A stretch of 64,000 nt of DNA from Chryseobacterium sp. JJR-5R (GCF_034047335.1 NZ_CP139137.1:868001-932000), one strand, 5' to 3'. Numbered from the stretch's first letter, positions 26,446 through 35,917 are shown. Notes: a model not told the origin generated them from the sequence alone. A program made the numbers and translations.

Positions 26446-26928
26446 ATGAAAAGAAAAATACTATCGCTGTCTTCTTTACTGATAGGCTTCTTCGGCTTTT
26501 CCCAGACGGAAGTGTATTTTAAATATGACGAAGCAGGGAACCAGAGGTACCGGGGGACGAATTCAGCCGGCAGGCAGGTTCCTGAAGAAATTAAAGAAGT
26601 AAAAAAAGCAGAAGAAATAAAAACTGCAGCTGCCGTGAAACAGGATCCTGTGATGGACGAGAAAGCTTTTTTAAAGCAGATCAGGTTATACCCGGTTCCT
26701 GTCAACGATTACCTGACCATCGACTGGACGGAGGAAGTGGACGGTCTTATCGAATCCGTTTCCCTGTACCAGCACAGCACGGTGCACTGGAAGTTCCAGC
26801 AGCAGAATATCCCGGGGCTTAACAGGAAACTGAAAATCAACATGACCGGCTATGACTGGGGCGTTTATGTGGTGCGCTTCGCTTTGAAGGACGGCAGGGT
26901 ATTCAGTAAAAACATCACCAAACGATAA
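26446..26928 (+). CDS. Small protein with T9SS type A sorting domain
   Basis: 160 residues. Signal peptide (LLIGFFGFSQ), then a single YD-repeat-like motif (YFKYDEAGNQRYRG), a charged linker, and from about residue 75 a T9SS C-terminal sorting domain (LYPVPVNDYLTIDW, YDWGVYVVRFALKDGRVFSK). It has almost no cargo of its own. The sorting domain would direct it through T9SS to the cell surface. It starts 4 bp after the coiled-coil protein and ends 18 bp before the RHS gene, so the three form one operon. It could deliver or anchor the RHS protein, which has no sorting domain at its end. Confidence 0.78.
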   Translation: MKRKILSLSSLLIGFFGFSQTEVYFKYDEAGNQRYRGTNSAGRQVPEEIKEVKKAEEIKTAAAVKQDPVMDEKAFLKQIRLYPVPVNDYLTIDWTEEVDGLIESVSLYQHSTVHWKFQQQNIPGLNRKLKINMTGYDWGVYVVRFALKDGRVFSKNITKR

Positions 26929-26946
26929 AACTTTTAACCAACAATA

Positions 26947-29900
26947 ATGATTAACGAAATGAAAATGAAATTATTTTCATCATTTATACTGTCTTTGTGT
27001 ACAGTCATGGGCTTTTCGCAAACCATCCTGTACCAGGCAGAAAGTACGACCCGGACGGTCCAGGATCCCCAGACAGTGGTGCTGGCCCAGGGATTCAAGG
27101 CGTCAGGAAATGTATCGAATCCTTTTATCGCTAAAATTGGTCCCGGAACGGAAAACCCGGGTGGTGGGCCTACAGATTCAAACGCGGGAGCAAATAATCC
27201 TTCGGGAACCACTGCTCCTTCAGGGAAAAGCTTCCATGATACGAAAGGAAATATTGAAGTAACAGGAGCGGGGCAGTTACAATATACACTGCCAATAGAT
27301 TTACCACCAGGTATAAAAGATGTTGCTCCACAATCGAGTCTTGTATATGTAAGTGGTTCCGGAAATGGTCTTGCTGGTTATGGCTGGAATCTTTCAGGGA
27401 TTACTGCAATTACAAGAATGGGGAAATCTGTAGAGGTTGATGGAGAAGCTAAAGGTCTTCAGCTGGATTATTCCGACTATTACAGTTTCAACGGGCAACG
27501 ATTGATTTTAAAATCGGGTGAATATGGGAAAGATGGAGCAGAGTATGTTACTGAAAAATATTCCAATATTAAAATTAAATCTGTGGGAGCAGCTCAGGTT
27601 TCCACCCCTCAACCAATGTATTTTCAGGTAACTTTTGAAGATGGTTCTCAGGCTTGGTATGGAGATATTCAATCTAATGATCCGGAATTCAATACTTTTA
27701 ATGGAAGAACTCCTCTTGAATATAATATTGTAAAGTGGAAAGATGCCAAAGGTAATTATATCAGCTATTCATATGATTACAATACAGGGCAAATGCAAGG
27801 GCGCGTAAGCAGAATATCTTCTATACAGTGGGGGGGTAACGAAACACTAGGAAAGCCTCATTTTAATAGGATAGATTTTAATTATACTAACAGAAATTTG
27901 GTAGAAGAATCCTATGTGAAAGGATATAAATTTGTTCAAGATAAATTATTAACAGATATTACAGTACAATCCAATGGCAATCTATATAAAAAATATGTAA
28001 TTGACTATTTACAGAATGGAACGAATTATAAGTTTGTAAATAAAATTACAGAATATAATTCTCAGGGAGAAGCTGCTAATCCAGTGATATTTACATATCC
28101 GAATTTTGTTGGTTCCAGCATAGATTATTATGGAGTTTTACCTTCCAACAGTGATTCTTTTGAAAATGTCAGGCTTACAGGAGACTTTAACGGGGATTCT
28201 TATTTGGACTTTGTCATGAATAATGGTGTCGTAAAGCTGGGTGCTTTCAACGATGCATACCAGGATATCTCCACAGGAAAGGTTTTTAATGCAGAAGCCA
28301 AAATAGTGAATGTCCTGCTGGATGAAGAAGGGCAGGTGTATAACGGAAACGGGATTGTTCAGTATGAAAACGGTAAAGTGGCAGGTTATATTTTCAGGAA
28401 CAATACCTTTGTTAAGGTTTTTGAAAAAACTCTTTCTCAGACACCATGTACTTCATGTAATGTAAGCCTTAATGAAGGTGACATCAATGGAGACGGAGTA
28501 TCTGATATCTTTATTACCCTGTCACCACAATCCGGATTTGGATTTGTAGATAAGTATATTGTAGATCTCAAGAATGCCAATGCTCCGTTTTCAACCTATG
28601 CACCATTCTCAGGAATCGTTGAAAGCGATTATCCAAATCAAAGATATCTTGATGTTGATGGTGACGGAAAAATAGATATCATCGATGTTTCAAATACAGC
28701 CTATACGGTATTTGAGTTTGTGAAGACATCTCCTACCCAATATCTGAAAAAAATCAAGTATTCCGGTAATCTTGCAGAGACAAAAGATCCGGATTACCCT
28801 ATACTTTTCGGAGATTTTAACGGTGATGGGAACTTGGATTTTACAATTCCTATTACTGATTATCAAAGTGCAGATAATTGGAGATTCTATATGGGAACAG
28901 AAAATAGTTTTCAGAGTGTCTTAAAACAGAATTTTCTTAAATACAGAAAACCGACTCAGCCAGCGAATTTATCTTTAATTGATTATCATTTTTATTCTGT
29001 TTCGGATATTAATAAAGATGGAAAATCGGATATCGTTTTTATCTATTCTAAAAACTCAGTGGGTCGTATAAGTAATAGTGGAAATGCTCTTTGGAGAACT
29101 TTACAATATGAAGTTAATACTTTACAGGCAAACGGAGGAACAGAGTTTATTCCGGGATTAAGTTCTACAAGTCCAGCTTATAATGTAGGTGGAGCTGAAA
29201 ATGGATTGTTTCAACCATTAACAAATCCAATTAAGTCTAATAATAACTATTATGATATTTTTGTTTTTAAAAATACAAGAGTACATAAATATAAGGCGCA
29301 AACTCCTTTAGCTGAACTATCCAGAATCAAATCTATCAATCAGTCTGGTGTTACAACTACAGTTGATTATAAAGAATTGAATCCAGATACAAATCCTTAT
29401 TTTTATACTAAAACTAAAAAAGAATACTATCCATACGTATCATTAGCACGAGCAGATAATTCTTATGCAGTATCTCAGCTTTTACAAGAAAACAGAAAGC
29501 AAGATTTCAGATATAGAGGGATGACTTCTCATATGCAAGGAAAAGGAATTGTAGGTTATCATCAAGTAGCTCGCTCTTCTTGGTATGCAGATAGTTTTGA
29601 AAATACAAAAGTATGGACAGGAGTAGAAATTAATCCACTTCTTGATTCATCCCCTATAAAAGAATGGTCTATAAGAACAAACGATGAAAGTAAGGTATTT
29701 CCAACTGATATTTCCGAAAATAATACACAATTACTTTCATTTAAATCTACTGATTATCAAAAAGAAGAATTAATAGACGGAAATGTTGTTTTAACTGTAA
29801 CTGATGCCGATAAACCGAAAGTAGTAACTGCAATCCTTCCTAGAACTACACTAGAGAAAAATTTTTTAACAGGAACAACAACAGCAGGTTTGGTTTCATA

Positions 29901-32900
29901 TGGAAACTATTATCTTCCTGTGAGAAGTAGTTCTAGCATTAATAATGGTTATGGAAGTAAAAATTCTTTTTACGCATACTTTGATAACGAATCAGGAGTA
30001 GGAGAGAATTACTATATAGGACGTCCAAAATCAAAGAAAGATATAGTATATGCTTATGGAGATACACAATCTTCAAATACAGAATATACGTATGAAAATA
30101 ATCTCTTAAAAACATCAAAAAACTGGAATAGAAACGATACAGAATATTTATTAGAAACGTATAATTATGACGGATTTGGAAATGTCACTCAAAAAGTTAT
30201 AACCAATAGTGTCGATTCTCAAACCCAAGTTGCAGGAACCGAATACGATTCCAAAGGACGATTTGTTGTTAAAAAAATTGATAATCTGGGCTTAGAGAGC
30301 ACTATAACCTATGATACTTGGGGACAAATGCTCACTCAGACAGATCCACTTGGGAATGTACTTATCAATACTTATGATAACTGGGGAAAATTACTAACTT
30401 CAAAAAGTAATATCTCTGGAACTACAACATACCAATATGAGAGAGATAATAATTCGAATATTATAATTACCCAAAATGATCCTGATGGTAAAATATCTAA
30501 AAGATATACAAACAAGCTAGGGCAGGAATATAAAACTTCTATTAAAGCTTCCGTACAAGGAAAATATATTTCAAAAGAAGTACAGTATGATCTTTTGGGA
30601 AGAAAAATAAAAGACAGCGAACCTTATTTTGAAGGACAGGGAGCATCGGAATGGAATACTATTGTTTATGACGATACTTTATTTCCTGCAAAAATAACTG
30701 CACAAACTTTTAATGGTAAACAGATGGAAACTATTGTTTCCGGTTTGACAACTAATGTAAAAGAACTCAATGGCTACGGAAGAACAACTTCTAAGACAAT
30801 AGATGCCCTAGGTAATGTTGTATCTTCTACCGACAAAGGAGGAACAATCATATTCTCATATAACGCTGCCGGAGAGCAAATCAAAGCACAATATGGAAAT
30901 AATATTGTAACCACAAAATACAACTCTTGGGGTAATAAGTCAGAACTAAATGATCCGTCCAATGGATTGTATAAATATGAATATGATGGTGCAGGACAAC
31001 CTAAAAAGATTATAAGCCCAAAAGGGACAAAAGAATATATTCATAATAATTTAGGACAGCTCATTACTCAGACTGAAGTATCAACCGTAGACGGAGGGCA
31101 GGCTACCAATAAAACAATTTCCTTTACTTATGATAATAAAGGTAGAGTTATTTCAAAAAGTGGAATATCAAAAGGTAAAGGCTACAGTTCAAATGTATCC
31201 TTTGATCCGCAAGGAAGAATATTATCTTCTTCAGAAAGCAGCAACGGAAAAATTTTTATTGATAAAGGAATTACTTATGATGATAAAGGAAGAATAATTT
31301 CCTACGAAAAACAATTATATTCTTCCGGAACACTAACGAAAGTTCAACTGGAAAATGTGTATAATCCTTGGAATGGTGAGTTGTACCAAATAAAAGATAA
31401 AAATTCCGGGAAGATACTTTCAGAATTACAGGAAACCAATGCTAAAGGACAAATTTTAAAAGCAAAATTAGGAGAGACTAATATTAATAATACTTATGAT
31501 ACAAATGGTTTCTTAGCAAATGTAAATCATTCTTCACCGGTAAAACCTAGTATTCTTCAACTATCTTATTCATTTAATGCTATAAAAAATGAATTAGAAA
31601 GCAGAACAACTGGTGGTGATTTTAATATTACAGAAAGTTTTGATTATGATGATAACAACCGCCTTGTAAATTGGACGAATCCTGTAACAGGAACTAAACC
31701 TTCTGTAAATAGAAATGTTTACGATGTTAAAGGAAGAATCATGGATAATGATCAGGTTGGAACAATTAAATATGATAATGCTGCTAAAATTTATCAACCA
31801 ACCGGGATGACATTGAATTTCGCAGGAGAGCAAAATTATAATAATGATTTAATTCAGACCATTACTTATAATGAAAACAATGATCCGGTATTTATTGATG
31901 GAATGAAAGGTGATGTTGCCTTCCAATATGGGTTAACAAGTATGAGACAAAGAGTAACCTATGGTGGAAATTTCAATGCAGATGGGGACGGTCAATATAC
32001 TAAGTTTTATAGTGAAGACGGAAGTTTCGAAATTCAATTGAATAATAGTACAGGAGCAGAGAAACATATTCTTTATATTGGAGGAAATCCGTATAAAAGT
32101 GATATTATTTTTATGAAAAATTATGCTGAAACAATTGGTTCGTATAAATTTTTGCATAAAGATTATTTAGGAAGCATTTTAACAATAACCGATGAAAATG
32201 GCTATAAATTAGAGCAAAGACATTTTGATGCTTGGGGTAATATGACTCATTTCCAAAAAGGAAACAATGCTGTAGTTACAGACCGTAATCAAATCAATAC
32301 TCTACTTGCAAATGGAAATTCATTATTAGACAGAGGATATACAAGCCATGAATATTTTCCTGAAATTGGAATTATTCATATGAATGGAAGATTATACGAT
32401 CCATTATTAAGAAGATTCTTAAATGCAGATGAAAACATTCAGGATCCTTATAATACTCAAAATTACAATAAGTATGGATATGTATTGAATAACCCTTTAA
32501 TGTTTAATGATCCGTCTGGAGAATTTATCTTCCTGGCTCCGGTCATTACATGGTTGGTCGCAAATGCTGTTGCAATTGGGACAGGAGCACTCATAGGTGC
32601 GGCAATAAGTGTTGCGGTGTACACAATTCAGGCAGCAATTAATAATAACTGGAGTTTGGGAGGCTTTGCGAAAGCTCTTGTCACTGGTGCAGTCACTGGA
32701 GCCGTCTCCGCAGGAGCCGGTCAAATATTCAGTGCCGGAAGCTTCTTAGCTACCGTTGGAAATGGAGCTATTTCAGGAGCTGCCAGTGGCGGTATAGTAG
32801 CTCTTATCAATGGAGACAACTTTTTGAAAGGTCTTATAAAAGGTGCTGTTATAGGAGCTGTAACATCAGCAGTAAGTTATACAATATCAGTATATAAGAG

Positions 32901-33519
32901 AACAGGATTTAAGTTTAAGCAAGAATTAAAAGTAGAAGATGTTGATGTAAATGTGAGTGCTGCTGATGTAGATGCTACAGATCCATATTATGCAAAAGAT
33001 CCTGTAGACAGAGTAAAAGATGCAAGAAGCTCGTATGGTGATGCAAAGTACGGAGTTAGAAGTGAAACTATTGATTTTGATTCTTACGATACATATGGGT
33101 TGATTGATGGTAAAATTGTTGATGGTAAAATTACAGGAGATCTTGCTGTTTCTAGATTTAATTTCTTCAGAAATAGTACCAGTATTACTTACTCATATAA
33201 GGTGCTTCAGAATAAATATCTATTAGCAAAAACAATGGCACACGAAACTGCTCATGCCTATTATAACTCTGCTGGGATTATTTACCATGCTAGATTTGAT
33301 AACCCTACAAATACACTTAATAATTTAGAGCATTTAGCAATAAAGGATAGTGAGTGGACGTTAATTAAATTAAATAATATGCCTACAAGTGGGATGAATT
33401 TAATTAATCAGGGAGAAATTTTGAAACGTATAATGTCTCTAAACCCACAAGGTTTCCAGGCTTATCAGAAGTTTATGAAATTTTTTGAACCTATTTTTAA
33501 ACGTAAATTATCATATTAA
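26947..33519 (+). CDS. SpvB/RHS polymorphic toxin with C-terminal metallopeptidase
   Basis: 2190 residues. Signal peptide (starts at residue 1 or 5) is followed by an SpvB-type domain (DVAPQSSLVYVSGSGNG, GYGWNLSGI). Five FG-GAP/VCBS calcium-type motifs lie near residues 413, 512, 569, 623 and 687 (DFNGDSYLDF, DINGDGVSDI). A long array of RHS/YD repeats spans about 1030-1800. The RHS core ends RLYDPLLRRFLNADENI through NNPLMFNDPSGEF (1815-1860). After the core come a Gly/Ala-rich hydrophobic stretch (about 1861-1985) and a unique tip with H2099-E-T-A-H2103, a zincin HExxH motif. A toxin of the contact-dependent or secreted polymorphic class is inferred, with the RHS shell enclosing the tip. 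The target is unknown. Confidence 0.88.
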   Translation: MINEMKMKLFSSFILSLCTVMGFSQTILYQAESTTRTVQDPQTVVLAQGFKASGNVSNPFIAKIGPGTENPGGGPTDSNAGANNPSGTTAPSGKSFHDTKGNIEVTGAGQLQYTLPIDLPPGIKDVAPQSSLVYVSGSGNGLAGYGWNLSGITAITRMGKSVEVDGEAKGLQLDYSDYYSFNGQRLILKSGEYGKDGAEYVTEKYSNIKIKSVGAAQVSTPQPMYFQVTFEDGSQAWYGDIQSNDPEFNTFNGRTPLEYNIVKWKDAKGNYISYSYDYNTGQMQGRVSRISSIQWGGNETLGKPHFNRIDFNYTNRNLVEESYVKGYKFVQDKLLTDITVQSNGNLYKKYVIDYLQNGTNYKFVNKITEYNSQGEAANPVIFTYPNFVGSSIDYYGVLPSNSDSFENVRLTGDFNGDSYLDFVMNNGVVKLGAFNDAYQDISTGKVFNAEAKIVNVLLDEEGQVYNGNGIVQYENGKVAGYIFRNNTFVKVFEKTLSQTPCTSCNVSLNEGDINGDGVSDIFITLSPQSGFGFVDKYIVDLKNANAPFSTYAPFSGIVESDYPNQRYLDVDGDGKIDIIDVSNTAYTVFEFVKTSPTQYLKKIKYSGNLAETKDPDYPILFGDFNGDGNLDFTIPITDYQSADNWRFYMGTENSFQSVLKQNFLKYRKPTQPANLSLIDYHFYSVSDINKDGKSDIVFIYSKNSVGRISNSGNALWRTLQYEVNTLQANGGTEFIPGLSSTSPAYNVGGAENGLFQPLTNPIKSNNNYYDIFVFKNTRVHKYKAQTPLAELSRIKSINQSGVTTTVDYKELNPDTNPYFYTKTKKEYYPYVSLARADNSYAVSQLLQENRKQDFRYRGMTSHMQGKGIVGYHQVARSSWYADSFENTKVWTGVEINPLLDSSPIKEWSIRTNDESKVFPTDISENNTQLLSFKSTDYQKEELIDGNVVLTVTDADKPKVVTAILPRTTLEKNFLTGTTTAGLVSYGNYYLPVRSSSSINNGYGSKNSFYAYFDNESGVGENYYIGRPKSKKDIVYAYGDTQSSNTEYTYENNLLKTSKNWNRNDTEYLLETYNYDGFGNVTQKVITNSVDSQTQVAGTEYDSKGRFVVKKIDNLGLESTITYDTWGQMLTQTDPLGNVLINTYDNWGKLLTSKSNISGTTTYQYERDNNSNIIITQNDPDGKISKRYTNKLGQEYKTSIKASVQGKYISKEVQYDLLGRKIKDSEPYFEGQGASEWNTIVYDDTLFPAKITAQTFNGKQMETIVSGLTTNVKELNGYGRTTSKTIDALGNVVSSTDKGGTIIFSYNAAGEQIKAQYGNNIVTTKYNSWGNKSELNDPSNGLYKYEYDGAGQPKKIISPKGTKEYIHNNLGQLITQTEVSTVDGGQATNKTISFTYDNKGRVISKSGISKGKGYSSNVSFDPQGRILSSSESSNGKIFIDKGITYDDKGRIISYEKQLYSSGTLTKVQLENVYNPWNGELYQIKDKNSGKILSELQETNAKGQILKAKLGETNINNTYDTNGFLANVNHSSPVKPSILQLSYSFNAIKNELESRTTGGDFNITESFDYDDNNRLVNWTNPVTGTKPSVNRNVYDVKGRIMDNDQVGTIKYDNAAKIYQPTGMTLNFAGEQNYNNDLIQTITYNENNDPVFIDGMKGDVAFQYGLTSMRQRVTYGGNFNADGDGQYTKFYSEDGSFEIQLNNSTGAEKHILYIGGNPYKSDIIFMKNYAETIGSYKFLHKDYLGSILTITDENGYKLEQRHFDAWGNMTHFQKGNNAVVTDRNQINTLLANGNSLLDRGYTSHEYFPEIGIIHMNGRLYDPLLRRFLNADENIQDPYNTQNYNKYGYVLNNPLMFNDPSGEFIFLAPVITWLVANAVAIGTGALIGAAISVAVYTIQAAINNNWSLGGFAKALVTGAVTGAVSAGAGQIFSAGSFLATVGNGAISGAASGGIVALINGDNFLKGLIKGAVIGAVTSAVSYTISVYKRTGFKFKQELKVEDVDVNVSAADVDATDPYYAKDPVDRVKDARSSYGDAKYGVRSETIDFDSYDTYGLIDGKIVDGKITGDLAVSRFNFFRNSTSITYSYKVLQNKYLLAKTMAHETAHAYYNSAGIIYHARFDNPTNTLNNLEHLAIKDSEWTLIKLNNMPTSGMNLINQGEILKRIMSLNPQGFQAYQKFMKFFEPIFKRKLSY

Positions 33520-33520
33520 A

Positions 33521-34009
33521 ATGAAAATATATCTTTTTTTGTTATTATCGCTCTTTTCTTGTTCCAGACACAACACAAAAGTTCAAAGTCAAAATTTTTA
33601 TTTTGAATATTGGAAAGATGAGGATCATTTTAATTCTAAAGATAGCTTGTTTACAAGAAATTACGAAGCTAATGATCAAATGAAAAGAAGTGATAATACT
33701 AGAAAGATTTCCCTTACCAAGGAAGAGATTAATAAAATAATTAATGAAGTAAATAATCATGATATCTTAAATTTACCAAATGACTTTTCATGTAATATTC
33801 TTCCGGTAAGTGATCCAAATTTTATACATGTTAAAATAATTATTAATAATAAAATTAAAGACATTTTATTTACATATAGTCGTAGTAATCCTAAACTAAA
33901 TTGTTCAAAAGGGGAAAAAATTGTAAACTTTAGAAAGGTTTTAGATTCTATAATTTATGATAAAGCAAATGTTAAGGAGTTACCTCCAACAAATTTATAT
34001 TATGAATAA
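33521..34009 (+). CDS. Putative immunity lipoprotein for the RHS toxin
   Basis: 162 residues from the ATG at 33521, one base after the toxin stop. A longer upstream start (33485) would overlap the toxin and spoil the signal peptide. Signal peptide with lipobox LFSCSRHN. The mature part is lysine/asparagine rich (LTKEEINKIINEVNNHDIL) with no recognised domain. Its position directly behind a polymorphic toxin tip, with low GC like the tip, is the classical immunity-gene position. Being a lipoprotein, it would act in the periplasm or at the membrane, suggesting that the toxin attacks an envelope target. Function is inferred from context only. Confidence 0.68.
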   Translation: MKIYLFLLLSLFSCSRHNTKVQSQNFYFEYWKDEDHFNSKDSLFTRNYEANDQMKRSDNTRKISLTKEEINKIINEVNNHDILNLPNDFSCNILPVSDPNFIHVKIIINNKIKDILFTYSRSNPKLNCSKGEKIVNFRKVLDSIIYDKANVKELPPTNLYYE

Positions 34010-34428
34010 TTTAAATATAAGATAATATATGTTTACTATTCATTTTAGTTACATTTTACTTTTCTATGATTGAGAGTATTTAATTAGTATCTTTAATAAA
34101 ATCAAACCACTGCTGGATTACAGTGGTTTGTCATTTATAATTCATCAGTTCAATAAAATATCAAACCAACATCGAATTCATAAAATATTGAAAACAAAAC
34201 GATTAATTTAGCTTTTCACAAAAAAAATTTTAGTAATAAATTAATTTTCTGTATTTATTTAAAATCTTCAGGCATGAGTTTTCTTTTTCTACACTTTAAA
34301 TACATTACACCAACTTTGAATAATATTCTTCAAACTTAGATTTAAATTTTAGAAACTTGAAAATACTTTTAGAAACATTTGTTATTGCATAATCCGAGAA
34401 AGTCAAAACCACAAAAAACTAAACTTCA
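34010..34428. other. AT-rich intergenic region
   Basis: About 420 bp, very AT-rich. It contains the terminator at 34103-34130. No further gene or repeat was recognised. Confidence 0.5.
34103..34130 (+). terminator. Terminator of the toxin cassette
   Basis: A 10-bp perfect stem CAAACCACTG / CAGTGGTTTG with an 8-nt loop, 94 bp after the immunity stop. The arms share AAACCACTG with the terminator at 35385-35409. Confidence 0.7.
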
Positions 34429-34914
34429 ATGAAAAACTCATCTTTATCATTGCAGTCATTGTGATCTTCCTTCTAATTATTGTCTTAATTAAAACATTCA
34501 CCTATCCATTTAAAAAAACAAACATCAATACTTCAAGTGGCTGGAAGATGATAAAATACGATTCCGCTATTCAAAGGCTGTCGGGAGGACTGAAGATTCC
34601 GTCTGTTTCCTCTGGCGAAATGGGAGAATTTGATTACTTAACATTTGACACCATTAAAGAATATCTCAAAACATCGTACCCCTTGGTTTACGAAAATGCG
34701 GAATATACTGAAGTCAATACCTATGGTCTGGTCTTCCGGCTGAAAGGAAGAAATCCTTCGCTTGATCCCATTTTATTTCTTTCCCACACCGATGTGGTGC
34801 CTCCCGGGGATGCAGATATAAAAAATAAAAGCGGAAATATTTTCAGGCCGGATGACAAACCTCTGCCTTCTGTTTCAGAAGTTTCCGAAGACTGGGATTT
34901 CGGGCCGTTCTCCT
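34429..34914 (+). pseudogene. Truncated, frameshifted M20 peptidase copy
   Basis: This stretch closely parallels the first third of the intact M20 peptidase at 36161 (SAIQRLSGGLKIPSVSSGEM, LFLSHTDVVPPGDADI). Two lesions are visible. The A-tract after the start codon has five A instead of six, so the frame from the ATG at 34429 stops early at a TGA. Homology also ends abruptly after EDWDFGPFS at 34914, where the inverted-repeat element begins. Only the first metal ligand (SHTD) is left and the DMKG and EE motifs are missing, so no active enzyme is possible. Confidence 0.88.
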
Positions 34915-35055
34915 GGTGGCACGAGCGTCACGCTCATGTTGTCTGTTATAATTCACATCTTTGAACAGTCCAGCCGTCTTAAAATCTTAAAACTTTGAAT
35001 ATCATTATTTCTTATCTTTATACAGAATCACGAGCAAGATGCTCGCGCCAGCGGG
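34912..35055. mobile_element. MITE/REPIN-like element with inverted ends
   Basis: About 144 bp without an ORF. The left end (34912-34946) and the right end (35021-35055, reverse complement) align by hand at about 26 of 34 positions. Each end holds its own hairpin: GAGCG-TCA-CGCTC at 34923-34935 and CGAGCA-AGA-TGCTCG at 35031-35045. Two REP-like hairpins in opposite orientation are the layout of REPIN/MITE elements that are moved by a transposase in trans. It sits exactly at the break point of the M20 pseudogene. Confidence 0.65.
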
Positions 35056-35089
35056 AGATTTAAAAAATGGTTAGACTAAATTATATTAT

Positions 35090-35362
35090 ATGTGTAATTA
35101 TATAATCCAAAACATTATTTTCTTAATAATAATTTTTCTTTATATGTTTTTAATATTAGATTTTAGATTTAGAAATGAAGATTTTGATTTTAAAAAATAT
35201 TTGAAAAAAAGGAAAAACCAATCCACATTGTCGTGGTTTATGGATGTAAACGGGTGGCAGGCGGCAATTTGTGCTTTGATATTTACGATAATATATTTTT
35301 TCATTAAGCGTGGAGTTTTGAATGATATTTTAAGTATTTTTAAGATTAGTATTTGCGTGTGA
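35090..35362 (+). CDS. Small two-helix membrane protein, possible orphan immunity gene
   Basis: 90 residues, not recognised. Two hydrophobic helices (IIFLIIIFLYMFLIL and AAICALIFTIIYFFI) flank a basic, polar loop (FKKYLKKRKNQSTLSWF). It lies 34 bp after the inverted-repeat element and is followed by a terminator that resembles the one behind the immunity gene at 33521. Small low-GC membrane genes behind RHS toxins are often immunity genes of lost or exchanged toxin tips. That role is inferred only from position. It could also be a chance ORF, although the terminator argues against this. Confidence 0.4.
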   Translation: MCNYIIQNIIFLIIIFLYMFLILDFRFRNEDFDFKKYLKKRKNQSTLSWFMDVNGWQAAICALIFTIIYFFIKRGVLNDILSIFKISICV

Positions 35363-35384
35363 GCGTTACGTACTGCCTCAATAA

Positions 35385-35409
35385 AAACCACTGCAATCTG
35401 CAGTGGTTT
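35385..35409 (+). terminator. Terminator behind the small membrane gene
   Basis: An 11-bp perfect stem AAACCACTGCA / TGCAGTGGTTT with a 3-nt loop, followed by ATTTA. Its arm repeats that of the toxin-cassette terminator at 34103-34130. Confidence 0.75.
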
Positions 35410-35488
35410 ATTTACTCAAAAATAAGCAAGCTCAAAAAATATCATAAGTTCATCAAGTCTGTAAGTTATTAAACAACAAAAAAATTCT

Positions 35489-35869
35489 ATGGCCAATAAA
35501 ATAATAATTTATATATTTTTTTGTTTCCTGCTGATCGGTTGCAGCAGCTCTGAAAACAATGATCAGATAAAGGTAACAATAAAAGTTATAGACTCTGAAA
35601 CAAGACAACCTAGGGTAAATGATACTGTTACAATAAGACAAGCGAAATGGGGAATTCCCAGAAGATATGTTGAAGTAGGGCAATATGTGACTGATTCCTT
35701 AGGCAGCGTTACTCTTAGAATCAATAAAGTGAATCGTTATAGTTTTGAAACAGATGGACCAAATTTCGCATTTGGTTCAGATGAATATGGAGAAGGAGAA
35801 TTAAAGAATAATCAACAAATTGTAATTAAGGTTGTTCCTCCTGATAAAAAACAATTCAGGATAGAATAA
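35489..35869 (+). CDS. Small lipoprotein, possible orphan immunity gene
   Basis: 126 residues. Signal peptide with lipobox (FLLIGCSSSEN). The mature part is a single small beta-rich domain (KVTIKVIDSETRQPRVNDTV, then DSLGSVTLRINKVNRYSFET), reminiscent of carboxypeptidase-regulatory-like folds. The molecular role is unknown. Low GC and location in the array behind the RHS cassette suggest an accessory immunity lipoprotein, but any small envelope lipoprotein would fit. It has its own terminator at 35918-35947. Confidence 0.6.
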   Translation: MANKIIIYIFFCFLLIGCSSSENNDQIKVTIKVIDSETRQPRVNDTVTIRQAKWGIPRRYVEVGQYVTDSLGSVTLRINKVNRYSFETDGPNFAFGSDEYGEGELKNNQQIVIKVVPPDKKQFRIE

Positions 35870-35917
35870 CAAATAAAATTGCATTGCGGGTATTTGCCTT
35901 TTAATTTAATAAATTAA

